From DAOSEC01 sp035362935 (GTDB lineage: Bacteria > Bacillota_I > Bacilli_A > ML615J-28 > CAG-313), in NCBI GenBank assembly GCA_035362935.1, contig DAOSEC010000009.1:1-64000 (forward strand): a stretch of DNA of 64,000 nt, in the 5' to 3' direction. The position numbers and the translations under genes are program-made. Below, piece by piece: positions 24,064 to 34,181 of this stretch (within the stretch, counting starts at the first letter, position 1; the number at the start of each line of letters is the position of its first letter). Below the pieces are notes generated by a model that was not told where the DNA came from, made no database searches, and saw only the letters and a list, made by a program, of their open reading frames with translations.

Positions 24064-26412
24064 ATGATAAAAGAAATTTTAGCACCAGTTGGCTCGATGG
24101 AAGCATGTTATGCTGCGATTCAAGCTGGAGCAGATGCCATATATTTATCGGGAAAATCGTTTGGTGCCCGTGCTTATGCAGATAATTTTATTAATGATGA
24201 TTTAGCAACTATCATTTCATACGCCCATGTTCGTGAAGTCAAAGTATACGTTACAGTCAATACTTTGATTTTTGATCGTGAAATGGATGAATTACTTCAG
24301 TATGTATCTTTTTTATACGAACACGACTGTGATGCTGTGATTGTACAAGATATTGGCGTGTTGATGCTCATAAAAGAGCACTTTCCAGATTTAGACATCC
24401 ACGCATCCACACAAATGAATGTTCATAATATCAAACAAGCAATGAGGTTAAAAGAACTAGGTGTAACTCGTATTGTGCTAGCAAGGGAAACATCAATCGA
24501 TCAAGTAGAAGCAATTTATCAAGCAACCAAACTAGAAATAGAAGTTTTTGTCCATGGTGCTTTATGTCAATCCTATTCAGGAAACTGTCTACTAAGTTCT
24601 TTCATTGGAAAACGTAGTGGGAATCGTGGAAAGTGTGCTCAACCATGTAGACTTCCATACCAATTACAATCAGATGAAAAAGATTTTTCAGAGGAATATT
24701 ATTTGTCAATGAAAGACTTAATGACTCTTGACGACTTAGAACCAATTCTAAATAGTCATATTGTTTCGCTCAAAATTGAAGGACGAATGAAACGGCCAGA
24801 ATATGTCTATCAGGTGGTACGAACCTATAAATACGCAGTTGACCAATATAAGAAACAAGGATTTATTGACATTCAAGATTCTGATATCAAAGAACTTAAG
24901 AAATTATTCAATCGGGAGTTTACCAAAGGGTATCTATTAAAGGAAAATTTTGGTAAGGTTGTCAATACAAAGCGTCCCAATCATATGGGAATTCTAGTTG
25001 GAAAGGTTATAGATTATTCTAATAAAGTAGCGACAATCGAACTTCAAGAGGAACTCACCATCAACGATGGGATTCGTTTTGTTGGAACTACTGATTTTGG
25101 AATGATTGTTCAACAAATGTCATACAAAAACGATAAAGTGAAAAAAGGGTATCCGAATCAAATCGTATCCTTGGTTGTCACTGAACCTGTTGTAAAAGGC
25201 ATGAGTGTTTATAAGACTTCCGATTATGAACAATTAAAAGCGTTGAAAGTGGATACAACAAAAGAAGTTAAAAAAGTGTCAATCCAAGGTCGCATTGAAA
25301 TGAATCTTGGACAAAAAGCAACGTTATACTTGCGTGATGCAAGAGGTAATGAAGTGGTTGTTTCTTCCAATGATGATGTTGTCCAAGCAAGTAACGTAGA
25401 CTTCTCAATCGATCGTTATATAGAACAAATCAAAAAAACCGGAAATACCCCATTTATGATTGAACATCTTGATGTATACATTCAAAAAGGATCATACTTA
25501 TCGATCAAAGAATTAAATGAGATGAGACGGATTGCAACGTCTGAACTAATGGAAAAGCGAAAAAAGATACATGGATCAAGAAAGGTGGTTCAATCTCTTA
25601 TCAAAAATCCTACTACTATCATTTCACAATCAAAGAAAGGATTGCGGATATTATGTCATACCTTAGAACAACTTGAAGTTGCGATTAACTATGGTATTGA
25701 TGAAATTTATTTCGATGATTTAGACACCTTAGACCAAGCGATGAGATTAAAAGAAGATGTTATTCCAGTGCTACCACGGATTGACTTTGAAGAAGACATT
25801 AATGTTGCCTCATCCAAAGTCGTGGTATCTCAAATTGGAGATTTGGATTTGACAAACATAAAAAGTGTCATCACAGATTTATATTTCAATGTGGTGAATT
25901 CTGAAAGTGTCCATTATTTGCATCAAGTTGGAGTTAGCCGTGTAACCCTTTCCCCTGAGGTAAGTTATCTTCAGATGAAGGAGTTAATCGATGAGTATCA
26001 AAACAAGTATCAAACTCTACCGAATTTAGAAGTTGTAGTGTATGGATTTTATGAAGCGATGATCATGAAGCATTGTATCATCAGTTCAACACTAGGGTAT
26101 AATGTATATGATTGTAATGCATGCTATATCAATCAATACACACTTGTCGACCGGTTAGGATATCGTTTTTCATTGATGAGAGGTCATAACTGTGCGTTAA
26201 AAATGCTAAATGCGAAGCGTCTTAGTTTGCTAGACCAAGTCAATGATATATTTGAACTTGGCATTCATAGTGTGCGTATTCAACTTACACTCGAAACAAA
26301 AGAAGAAACAAATCGTGTGATACAGGCATTTACCGATAAATTACAAGGCAAAGCTGCAAAATTACCATTTCAAGATTTGACCTTTGGCCATTTCAAAGAA
26401 CGAATCGAATGA
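24064..26412 (+). CDS. U32-family RNA hydroxylase, RlhA-like
   Basis: A 782-aa protein with an N-terminal U32 domain: LAPVGSMEACYAAIQAGADA at the start. The family signature starts at residue 160 (EVFVHGALCQSYSGNCLLSS) and is followed by the cysteine-rich GNRGKCAQPCRLPY. The long C-terminal part, with a second Cys cluster (MKHC, YDCNACY), places it with RlhA, which installs 5-hydroxycytidine in 23S rRNA, rather than the short YrrN/YrrO tRNA hydroxylases. It is annotated as a peptidase in many genomes; the RNA role is the better supported. Threonine aldolase follows after 19 bases. Confidence 0.85.
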   Translation: MIKEILAPVGSMEACYAAIQAGADAIYLSGKSFGARAYADNFINDDLATIISYAHVREVKVYVTVNTLIFDREMDELLQYVSFLYEHDCDAVIVQDIGVLMLIKEHFPDLDIHASTQMNVHNIKQAMRLKELGVTRIVLARETSIDQVEAIYQATKLEIEVFVHGALCQSYSGNCLLSSFIGKRSGNRGKCAQPCRLPYQLQSDEKDFSEEYYLSMKDLMTLDDLEPILNSHIVSLKIEGRMKRPEYVYQVVRTYKYAVDQYKKQGFIDIQDSDIKELKKLFNREFTKGYLLKENFGKVVNTKRPNHMGILVGKVIDYSNKVATIELQEELTINDGIRFVGTTDFGMIVQQMSYKNDKVKKGYPNQIVSLVVTEPVVKGMSVYKTSDYEQLKALKVDTTKEVKKVSIQGRIEMNLGQKATLYLRDARGNEVVVSSNDDVVQASNVDFSIDRYIEQIKKTGNTPFMIEHLDVYIQKGSYLSIKELNEMRRIATSELMEKRKKIHGSRKVVQSLIKNPTTIISQSKKGLRILCHTLEQLEVAINYGIDEIYFDDLDTLDQAMRLKEDVIPVLPRIDFEEDINVASSKVVVSQIGDLDLTNIKSVITDLYFNVVNSESVHYLHQVGVSRVTLSPEVSYLQMKELIDEYQNKYQTLPNLEVVVYGFYEAMIMKHCIISSTLGYNVYDCNACYINQYTLVDRLGYRFSLMRGHNCALKMLNAKRLSLLDQVNDIFELGIHSVRIQLTLETKEETNRVIQAFTDKLQGKAAKLPFQDLTFGHFKERIE

Positions 26413-26431
26413 TGAACTTAGGAGGTCTAGA

Positions 26432-27445
26432 ATGAAAAAAATAGATTTGAGAAGTGATACGGTTACACATCCAACCAAAGAAATGTACGAAGCAATGCTG
26501 CATGCGAACATTGGCGATGATGTATTCGAAGATGATCAAGAGGTTCAAGAATTAGAGCTCATGGCTGCCACTTTGTTAGGAAAAGAAGCAGCATTGTTTG
26601 TTCCTAGTGGAACGTTTTCCAATCAATTGGCAATTATCACACACACCTCCACTGGGGATGAAGTCATTGTTGATCAAGAATGTCATATTGTTCTTCATGA
26701 AACTGGAGCAGTGAGTCAAATTGCGAAAGTACAACTCTTTACCTTAGAAAGCAACCATGGTATTTGGGATTTGGAAAAACTAAAGAGATCAATCAAGGTG
26801 GGAGATACCTTTACACCTCACACCTCATTGATTTGCATGGAAAACTCCTTTAATGGTTTGGTTTTGCCACTTGATTATATGAAAGAAGTTTATCAAATTG
26901 CAAGCAAGCGACATATTAAAGTCCATCTAGATGGTGCAAGACTCTTTAATGCAACCACCTATCTTGGAGTAGATGCCAAAGAGTTAGCAAGTTGTGCAGA
27001 TAGCGTAAGCATATGCTTGTCTAAAGGTCTATGTTCCCCTATTGGATCGTTACTTGTTGGTTCAAAAGAGTTCATTCATAAAGCAAGACGCTACCGAAAG
27101 ATGATGGGTGGTGGACTTAGACAAGTTGGGATACTTGCTGCTTGTGGGAAAATTTCTTTGAATAACATGAGACTGCGGTTACAAGTTGATCATGAGAATC
27201 GTAAGTATTTAGAAACTAGACTAGAAGAAATGCCGTTTATTAACGTTAATAAGATACACAATAAAATCAACTTATTGTTTTTTGAGATCAATCATCCAAA
27301 AAGCAGCACATTACACACCTATTTAAGAACACATAACATTTTTATAACTCCATATGAAGATGGAATTCGGTTTGTGGTACACAATGACGTAACCCGAGCT
27401 GACATTGATTTCGTGATTGAAAAAATGAAAGAATATTTAATGTAA
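26432..27445 (+). CDS. ltaE: Low-specificity L-threonine aldolase
   Basis: This PLP enzyme cleaves threonine to glycine and acetaldehyde. The N-terminal DLRSDTVTHPTKEMYEAM, FVPSGTFSNQL, HLDGARLFNA and the PLP-lysine region SICLSKGLCSPIGS are hallmarks. Length is 337 aa. The start at 26432 follows AGGAGG; a longer in-frame start at 26384 overlaps the U32 gene and lacks a ribosome site. It makes glycine next to the glycine cleavage operon, so threonine can be degraded fully. Confidence 0.93.
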   Translation: MKKIDLRSDTVTHPTKEMYEAMLHANIGDDVFEDDQEVQELELMAATLLGKEAALFVPSGTFSNQLAIITHTSTGDEVIVDQECHIVLHETGAVSQIAKVQLFTLESNHGIWDLEKLKRSIKVGDTFTPHTSLICMENSFNGLVLPLDYMKEVYQIASKRHIKVHLDGARLFNATTYLGVDAKELASCADSVSICLSKGLCSPIGSLLVGSKEFIHKARRYRKMMGGGLRQVGILAACGKISLNNMRLRLQVDHENRKYLETRLEEMPFINVNKIHNKINLLFFEINHPKSSTLHTYLRTHNIFITPYEDGIRFVVHNDVTRADIDFVIEKMKEYLM

Positions 27446-27524
27446 ACACTTTCAATTTTCATTATTTTCTTATTTCAAATCAAGACAATTTATGATATCA
27501 TATTATGTGGCAAAAGGAGGTACT

Positions 27525-28502
27525 ATGAAGTATATCAATATCGATCATTTAGGTAGACAAAAGGATTCATTCTTCTTTGCATTAGAAGAAGAGATGTTAA
27601 AACGCATCAAAGATGATGAAGAATATTTCTTCATTTGGCGAGTGTTTCCTGGGGTTGTGATTGGTCGCAACCAACTCGTCCAATCCGAAGTCAATGAAGC
27701 ATATTTGAAAGAAAACAATATTGGTCTTTATCGTCGATTATCAGGCGGAGGTTGTGTGTATTCTGATGAATCATGTATCAAGTTTACATTTATCACAAAA
27801 CAGTTTGACAAAGAGATGATATTTAAACGCTATTTGTCGATGATTGTGGAAACACTACATAAACTTGGGCTTCAGGTTGTGTTTTCTGGTAGAAACGATA
27901 TTTTATATGATGGTAAAAAATTTTCCGGAAATGCCTTCTACCGAAACAAATATGGTGCCGTCTTACATGGGACAATTCTTTACGATACCAATTTTGAACA
28001 TTTGGTCAAATCCATTACTCCAAGCAATGACAAACTGATATCCAAAGGGATTGAAAGTGTGAGACAACGCGTGGTAAATCTTAAAGACTTGATTCAAATG
28101 GAAACCGAAGAGTTTACAACTTATTTGGTGAAATCGATCACATGTGAAGAAATAGTACTTACTGAAGAAGAACTAAGTAGAGTATATGAAGCAGAAGCAA
28201 AGTATTTAACCCATGACTGGATTTATGGAAATAATCCACCATTTACTGCTACATTTTCAAAACGATTTCCAGCTGGTGGGGTGCGTGTTCACTTAGAAAT
28301 TAAAAACAACACGATTAAGCATGTGGAATTATCTGGTGATTATTTTACCATGCAAGAACTGGATGAATTACTCATCTTATTAAAAGATGTTAAGTATGAT
28401 AAAAAAGAGGTATCAAAGGTACTAAGTACTGTTGAAGTCTCAGATTATATATTGAATTTAAGCAACGCAGAATTGCTTGAAGTATTATTTTTGGAGGATT
28501 AA
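27525..28502 (+). CDS. lplA: Lipoate-protein ligase
   Basis: It attaches free lipoate to lipoyl domains, here most likely GcvH encoded 1.1 kb downstream. The 325-aa protein has the conserved RRLSGGGCVYSD and GRNDILYDGKKFSGNA motifs and a C-terminal accessory domain, as in LplA/LplJ. The ATG at 27525 follows AAAGGAGGT; an upstream in-frame ATG (27492) lies in the promoter region. Its last codons contain the GGAGG ribosome site of gcvT, so lplA heads the gcv operon. No lipoate synthesis gene is seen in the window. Confidence 0.93.
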   Translation: MKYINIDHLGRQKDSFFFALEEEMLKRIKDDEEYFFIWRVFPGVVIGRNQLVQSEVNEAYLKENNIGLYRRLSGGGCVYSDESCIKFTFITKQFDKEMIFKRYLSMIVETLHKLGLQVVFSGRNDILYDGKKFSGNAFYRNKYGAVLHGTILYDTNFEHLVKSITPSNDKLISKGIESVRQRVVNLKDLIQMETEEFTTYLVKSITCEEIVLTEEELSRVYEAEAKYLTHDWIYGNNPPFTATFSKRFPAGGVRVHLEIKNNTIKHVELSGDYFTMQELDELLILLKDVKYDKKEVSKVLSTVEVSDYILNLSNAELLEVLFLED

Positions 28503-28510
28503 AATCAAAA

Positions 28511-29611
28511 ATGAGTGATGTAAAAAGAACGATTCTTTATCAAAACCACGTTGAGCTTGGTGGAAACATGGTGGAATTTGCTGGATTTGAAATGCCACTG
28601 TTTTATTCTAATATCACAGAGGAACACCATGCTGTTAGAAATAACGTAGGGATGTTTGATGTGTCCCATATGGGAGAAATTCTTGTAACAGGTAAGGATG
28701 CATTGGCATTTGTCAATCACATTTGTACAAACGACTTTTCAAAAGTAGCAATTAATAAGTTAAACTATACACTATTTTGTTATGAAGATGGTGGATGTGT
28801 CGATGACTCTATGGTTTACCGTATGTGCGAAAATGAATTTTTACTCGTTGTCAATGCTTCAAACTTAGAAAAAGATTATGAGTGGATTGTAAACCAAACA
28901 AATGGATTTGATGTAATAGTTGAAAACGTGAGTGATTATTACGGTCAAATTGCTTTACAAGGACCACTTGCAGAAGCAATCTTCCAACAAATGGTTGGAT
29001 TTGACTTGAGTAAGATTCTATTTTTAGAGTTTACGTTTGATGATGTTTTAGGACAAAAAGCAATTGTGTCAAGAAGTGGGTATACAGGGGAAGATGGTTT
29101 TGAAATCTACGCTGAGAAAAACCACATTGTTACAATCTGGAATCATCTAATCAAACGATATCATGTTACCCCATGTGGATTAGGATGTCGTGACACATTG
29201 CGTTTTGAAGCAGCACTACCTCTATATGGACATGAAATTGATGCAACGATCAATCCTCTTGAAGCTGGACTTGGATTTGCTGTTAAGTTAGACAAACCTG
29301 AATTTATCGGAAAAACTGCGTTAGCTGATCAAAAAGCCAATGGTTTGAAACGCAAAATGGTTGGAATTGAGTTATTAGAACGTAACATTCCACGGCAAGG
29401 ATATCCTGTATTCGCAAACGATGAACAAATTGGTGTTATTACAACAGGATATTTATCACCTTCTAGTGGACTACCGGTTGCGAATGCATTAATATCTCCA
29501 AGTTTTGCAAAAATCGGAACAAATGTATTTGTTCAAATTCGAAAGAAAATGGTACCAGCTGTCGTTCGAGATCGAAAATTTTACAATAAAAAATATAAAA
29601 AAGGAGAATAG
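28511..29611 (+). CDS. gcvT: Glycine cleavage system T protein (aminomethyltransferase)
   Basis: It releases ammonia from the aminomethyl-lipoyl arm and transfers the methylene group to THF. The 366-aa sequence has FAGFEMPLFY, GMFDVSHMGEI, the NYTLFCYEDGG segment, SRSGYTGEDGFE and CRDTLRFEAALPLYGHE, all typical. It starts 8 bases after lplA. No glycine riboswitch is recognisable upstream. Confidence 0.96.
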   Translation: MSDVKRTILYQNHVELGGNMVEFAGFEMPLFYSNITEEHHAVRNNVGMFDVSHMGEILVTGKDALAFVNHICTNDFSKVAINKLNYTLFCYEDGGCVDDSMVYRMCENEFLLVVNASNLEKDYEWIVNQTNGFDVIVENVSDYYGQIALQGPLAEAIFQQMVGFDLSKILFLEFTFDDVLGQKAIVSRSGYTGEDGFEIYAEKNHIVTIWNHLIKRYHVTPCGLGCRDTLRFEAALPLYGHEIDATINPLEAGLGFAVKLDKPEFIGKTALADQKANGLKRKMVGIELLERNIPRQGYPVFANDEQIGVITTGYLSPSSGLPVANALISPSFAKIGTNVFVQIRKKMVPAVVRDRKFYNKKYKKGE

Positions 29612-29614
29612 AAA

Positions 29615-29992
29615 ATGAGTAAAGTGTTAGAAAATGTATTGTATGCTTCTTCCCATGAGTGGGCAAGAATCGAAGGTGATGTTGCATATGTCGGAATTAG
29701 TGATTATGCACAACACGCTTTGGGATCTGTTGTATTTGTTGACTTGCCAAGTGTAGGGGATGAGTTTTCAGCGGAAGAAGAATTTGGTGCGGTTGAAAGT
29801 GTGAAAGCTGCTTCTGATTTAATGATGCCACTTAGTGGAGAAGTATTAGAAGTAAACGAAGCTGTGATTGATCAACCGGAATTGTTAAACAAAGATCCAT
29901 ATGCGAACTGGTTGATTAAAATTCAAATCAAAGATGCAAAAGAAACAAAAAATTTACTTAACGCAACTGATTACACAAAAATTTGTAAGTAA
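29615..29992 (+). CDS. gcvH: Glycine cleavage system H protein
   Basis: The 125-aa lipoyl carrier shuttles the aminomethyl group between P, T and L proteins. The lipoylation site is Lys64 in ESVKAASDLMMPLSGEV, and HEWARIEGDVAYVGISDYAQ is the conserved N-terminal half. It lies 3 bases after gcvT. Lipoate is probably added by LplA encoded at the head of the operon. Confidence 0.97.
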   Translation: MSKVLENVLYASSHEWARIEGDVAYVGISDYAQHALGSVVFVDLPSVGDEFSAEEEFGAVESVKAASDLMMPLSGEVLEVNEAVIDQPELLNKDPYANWLIKIQIKDAKETKNLLNATDYTKICK

Positions 29993-30006
29993 AGGTGGAC
30001 ATACGC

Positions 30007-31338
30007 ATGTTTAAATACTTCCCACACACGGAACAAGACATAAAGGTCATGTTAGATAAAATCGGTGTGAAGACAATTGAGGAGTTATTTGCAGAAATTC
30101 CTGAATCGTTGCGTTGTGGATGTGATTATGATGTTCCAAGTTCGATGTCTGAAATTGAATTAAGACGTCACTTTGCATCGATCGCAAACAAAAACGCTGA
30201 TTTGGTTGTTTTTCGTGGCGCAGGATCTTATGATCACTACACACCATCGATTATTCCTGCACTGATTTCAAGAGAAGAGTTCTTAACCGCATATACTCCA
30301 TACCAACCAGAAATTGCTCAAGGAACGTTACAATATATTTTTGAGTTCCAAAGTATGATTACGGATTTAACCGGTATGGACGTAAGCAATGCTTCGATGT
30401 ATGATGGCCCAACGGCTACGGCTGAGGCTATGTTTATGGCGGTATCACAAACCAAACAAAATAAAATTTTAATTTCAAAAACAGTCAACCCAAACATTGC
30501 GAAGGTTGTTGAAACTTACGCAAAATACCGTGATATTAAACTAGAATATGTAAACCAAACCAATGGTGTTACCGATGCTGCTGATTTATCTGCGAAGATG
30601 ATAGGAGCAAGTGGTATTATCGTTCAAAATCCAAACTTCTTTGGAATCATTGAAGATTATACTGAGGTAAGCCAAATTGTTCATGATCAAAAAGGTATTT
30701 TGATTATGAGTATTGATCCAAGCACTCTATTAACCATTAAAACTCCAAAAGAGTTTGGTGCCGACATTGTGACAGGAGAATGTCAAAGTTTAGGTGTTCC
30801 TATGAGCTTTGGTGGAGCCTATGTTGGGTTTTTAGCAACCACTGAGAAGTTGATACGTAAGATGCCAGGACGCATCTGCGGGGTTACAAACGATGTTGAT
30901 GGGAAACGTGCATTTGTACTGACTCTTCAAGCAAGAGAACAACATATTCGCCGAGAAAAAGCAAATTCTAACATTTGTTCCAATCAATCTTTGATGGCTT
31001 TATGGGTTACAATATATATGTCAACGATGGGAAAATCAGGTTTAGTAGAGGTGAACCGCCAATCTAGCGCTGGAGCACACTATTTAGAACAACAACTGAT
31101 AAATACAAAACGATTTACAAAAGTATATCACCAACCTTTCTTAAAAGAATTTGTATTAAAAACAGACATTGACCCGAAAAAAATGGAGAAGGCGTTGTTA
31201 AAGCAAGGCATCTTAGGCGGATTACATTTAGGTGATATTGACAAAGCATATCAAGGTCATATATTATTCTGCGTGACAGAAAAGCGCTCTAAAGCTGAAA
31301 TCGACCAATTGGTTCAAGCAATCGAGGTGTTAGCATGA
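30007..31338 (+). CDS. gcvPA: Glycine dehydrogenase (P protein) subunit 1
   Basis: One half of the two-subunit PLP glycine decarboxylase typical of Bacillota and archaea. The 443-aa sequence carries FLGAG-like RGAGSYDHYTPSII, YTPYQPEIAQGTLQ, NASMYDGPTATAEA and GRICGVTNDVDGKRAFVLTL. The start at 30007 follows AAAGGTGG; an in-frame GTG at 29995 is inside that ribosome site. Its end overlaps gcvPB by 4 bases (ATGA). Confidence 0.95.
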   Translation: MFKYFPHTEQDIKVMLDKIGVKTIEELFAEIPESLRCGCDYDVPSSMSEIELRRHFASIANKNADLVVFRGAGSYDHYTPSIIPALISREEFLTAYTPYQPEIAQGTLQYIFEFQSMITDLTGMDVSNASMYDGPTATAEAMFMAVSQTKQNKILISKTVNPNIAKVVETYAKYRDIKLEYVNQTNGVTDAADLSAKMIGASGIIVQNPNFFGIIEDYTEVSQIVHDQKGILIMSIDPSTLLTIKTPKEFGADIVTGECQSLGVPMSFGGAYVGFLATTEKLIRKMPGRICGVTNDVDGKRAFVLTLQAREQHIRREKANSNICSNQSLMALWVTIYMSTMGKSGLVEVNRQSSAGAHYLEQQLINTKRFTKVYHQPFLKEFVLKTDIDPKKMEKALLKQGILGGLHLGDIDKAYQGHILFCVTEKRSKAEIDQLVQAIEVLA

Positions 31339-32792
31339 AATATTATGATAAGTTAATATTTGAAATTTCCAAATCAGGTCGAGTAGGATATACCTTACCA
31401 AACAATGAATTTGAGTCGTTTGATTTAGAACAAGTAATTCCAATTCATTTAAGAAGAACCTTAGACAATCATATGCCTGAAGTGAGTGAACTCGATATCG
31501 TAAGACACTATTCAAATGTATCACGTAAAAACTTTGGGATTGAAAAGGGATTTTATCCGCTTGGTTCTTGTACAATGAAATACAATCCAAAAATCAATGA
31601 AGAACTTGCAGGACTGCCAAAATTACGCAACCTTCATCCATTGCAACCAGCATCTACTGTTCAAGGTGCACTTCAAATCTATTATGAAACACAAAAAATG
31701 TTATCATCCATTTCTGGACTCGCCGAGTTTTCATTAAACCCATTTGCGGGTGCACATGGAGAACTTGTTGGTCTTATGATCATGAAAGAATATCATCATG
31801 CAAGAAAAGATTTCAAACGTACCAAAGTAATCGTACCAGATAGTGCTCATGGAACCAATCCAGCAAGTGCGACTGTAGTTGGATTTGAATCGATTGAAAT
31901 TGCTTCAAACGAAGAAGGAACTGTAAATATTGAGGCTTTAAAAGCAGCGTTAAGCGATGAAATCGCTGGAATTATGCTTACCAACCCAAATACATTAGGA
32001 ATCTTTGAAAAAGATATTCTAGAAGTCGCTGAACTTGTTCATAGTTGTGGCGGACTCCTTTATTACGATGGAGCAAACCTGAATGCATTATTAGGAGCTG
32101 CTAGACCTGGGGATATGGGATTTGATATCATGCATATTAATCTTCACAAGACATTCTCAACGCCACATGGTGGAGGAGGTCCAGGAAGTGGACCAGTTGG
32201 TGTTTGTGAAAAGTTAGTTAAATATTTACCAAAACCAGTGGTAAAACTTGGTAAAAATGGATATTATTTGGATCAACCAAAAACATCAATAGGTCAAGTC
32301 ACAGGATTTTTAGGAAACTATAGTGTTATTGTTAAAGCATACGCCTTTATCTTAACACTTGGAAAAGAAAATCTAAATATGGTTGGAAAACTTGCAGTAT
32401 TAAATGCAAACTATATCAAAGAATCTTTGAAGGAAGATTACTATTTACCAATCAAGGGATTATGCAAACACGAAGTTGTGTTTGATGGACTTCTTGATAA
32501 ATCAACTGGAGTAACGACACTTGATGTTGCGAAACGACTGCTTGATTTTGACGTTCATCCACCAACAGTGTATTTCCCACTGTTATTTAGTCAATCAATT
32601 ATGATTGAACCGGTGGAAAACGAATCCTTAGATACAATTGATGAATTCATCACTGTGATGAAACAAATCGCCAAGGAAGCAAAATATGACCCAGATATGG
32701 TAAAACACGCACCATACAACACAACAGTACGTCGTTTGGATGAAGTTGGTGCCGCAAGAAAACCAAGAGTGAAGTACCGGGATTTGATATAA
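31335..32792 (+). CDS. gcvPB: Glycine dehydrogenase (P protein) subunit 2
   Basis: The catalytic half of the P protein, 485 aa. The PLP-binding lysine is Lys272 in HINLHKTFSTPHGGGGPGSG. Other family segments are FYPLGSCTMKYNPK and DSAHGTNPASAT. It overlaps gcvPA by 4 bases and leads into lpdA after one base, so P and L proteins are made together. Confidence 0.96.
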   Translation: MKYYDKLIFEISKSGRVGYTLPNNEFESFDLEQVIPIHLRRTLDNHMPEVSELDIVRHYSNVSRKNFGIEKGFYPLGSCTMKYNPKINEELAGLPKLRNLHPLQPASTVQGALQIYYETQKMLSSISGLAEFSLNPFAGAHGELVGLMIMKEYHHARKDFKRTKVIVPDSAHGTNPASATVVGFESIEIASNEEGTVNIEALKAALSDEIAGIMLTNPNTLGIFEKDILEVAELVHSCGGLLYYDGANLNALLGAARPGDMGFDIMHINLHKTFSTPHGGGGPGSGPVGVCEKLVKYLPKPVVKLGKNGYYLDQPKTSIGQVTGFLGNYSVIVKAYAFILTLGKENLNMVGKLAVLNANYIKESLKEDYYLPIKGLCKHEVVFDGLLDKSTGVTTLDVAKRLLDFDVHPPTVYFPLLFSQSIMIEPVENESLDTIDEFITVMKQIAKEAKYDPDMVKHAPYNTTVRRLDEVGAARKPRVKYRDLI

Positions 32793-32793
32793 T

Positions 32794-34140
32794 ATGGTAG
32801 ATCTGGTTATCATAGGAGCTGGGCCAGGTGGTTATGAAACTGCTTTGCTTGCTGCGAAACACAATTTTAAGGTTGTTTTGATTGAAAAAAATGAAGTTGG
32901 TGGAACTTGTTTACAAGCAGGATGCATTCCTACCAAAACATTATATCGAAATGCCGAAGTATTGGAACTAGTGAAAGAGTCACATCAGTTTGGAATTACA
33001 CATGAGAATATACAATTTGATTATGCGGCAGTGAAAAAACGAAAAGATGAAGTCATTTCCGAACTTACAACTGGAATAAAGTATTCACTTGAAAAAGCAA
33101 ATGTGGAACTGATTTATGGGGAAGGCTATATTCTAGACCCCCATCACGTCTATGTTGGAAAACGCAAGATTGAAACTAAGTATATTTTAATTGCAACAGG
33201 TTCCAAAGAATATCGTTTACCAATCTCTGGTATCGACTTGCCTAATGTTTTGACTTCAAAAGAGTTACTGGATATTGATCATGTTCCAAAACGCCTGACA
33301 ATCATTGGTGCAGGTTACATTGGTTGTGAGTTTGCTTCGATATTTTCAGCCTTTGGGTCAAAAGTGACATTGGTAGAATATATGGATTCGATTGTTCCTT
33401 TGCTTGATACTGAAGTATCAAAGCGTCTTCATGCTTTGATGAAACGCTCAGGTATCACAATTCATACCAAAACAAAGGTGTTAGGGATTGAACAAAGTGA
33501 TGAATCACTCGTTGTAAAAGCAGTATGCAAAGACAAGGAATTATTGTTACCTTCAGATACAGTATTGCTTGCAACCGGTAGACAGTCTGTGTTGGATATG
33601 GAATCGCTAAACGAAGCTAATATTTTACACGATTATAAAAAAATACTCGTAAATGAGCATTTTCAAACCAATATAGAATCTATTTATGCGATTGGAGATG
33701 TTGTGGGCGGAAAAATGTTAGCCCATGTTGCATCGTTTCAAGGACAAGTTGCACTTGCACATATGTTAGGTCAAAAACGAGATATCGATTTCAACTTTGT
33801 ACCATCTGCGATGTTCACATTTCCAGAAGTAGCATCAATTGGATATACCGAAGAAGAAGTCATCACAAAAAACATACCATATCATGTATGTAAATACTTA
33901 TTTCGTGCCAATGGAAAAGCAATGGCATTAAAAGAAACCGATGGGTTTGCGAAATTGATTGTGAATCATCAAGAACAAATTATTGGAGCGCACATCATTG
34001 GTCCACATGCATCAGATTTGATTCATGAGATTGGAGCATTGATGAAACTTGGTGTTGGTGTCAAGGCTTATTTGGATCTCATTCATGCTCATCCAACATT
34101 ATCAGAAGTTGTTCAAGAAGCAATTCGTACACTAGAATAA
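32794..34140 (+). CDS. lpdA: Dihydrolipoyl dehydrogenase (L protein)
   Basis: This FAD flavoenzyme reoxidises dihydrolipoyl-GcvH with NAD+. It has N-terminal IIGAGPGGYETALLAAKH, redox-active GGTCLQAGCIPTK, the NAD-binding IIGAGYIGCEFASIFSAFG and the C-terminal HAHPTLSEV bearing the catalytic His. Length is 448 aa. It is the last gene of lplA-gcvT-H-PA-PB-lpdA and is followed by a strong terminator. No 2-oxoacid dehydrogenase genes are adjacent, so it is dedicated to glycine cleavage or shared. Confidence 0.96.
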   Translation: MVDLVIIGAGPGGYETALLAAKHNFKVVLIEKNEVGGTCLQAGCIPTKTLYRNAEVLELVKESHQFGITHENIQFDYAAVKKRKDEVISELTTGIKYSLEKANVELIYGEGYILDPHHVYVGKRKIETKYILIATGSKEYRLPISGIDLPNVLTSKELLDIDHVPKRLTIIGAGYIGCEFASIFSAFGSKVTLVEYMDSIVPLLDTEVSKRLHALMKRSGITIHTKTKVLGIEQSDESLVVKAVCKDKELLLPSDTVLLATGRQSVLDMESLNEANILHDYKKILVNEHFQTNIESIYAIGDVVGGKMLAHVASFQGQVALAHMLGQKRDIDFNFVPSAMFTFPEVASIGYTEEEVITKNIPYHVCKYLFRANGKAMALKETDGFAKLIVNHQEQIIGAHIIGPHASDLIHEIGALMKLGVGVKAYLDLIHAHPTLSEVVQEAIRTLE

Positions 34141-34176
34141 AAAAAATGGTTAGGGTTTTCTCCCTAACCATTTTTT
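34141..34176. terminator. Bidirectional terminator between gcv operon and bactofilin-like gene
   Basis: A 15-bp perfect stem (34141-34155 with 34162-34176), A-rich before and T-rich after, serves both convergent units. Confidence 0.92.
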
Positions 34177-34181
34177 ATTAT

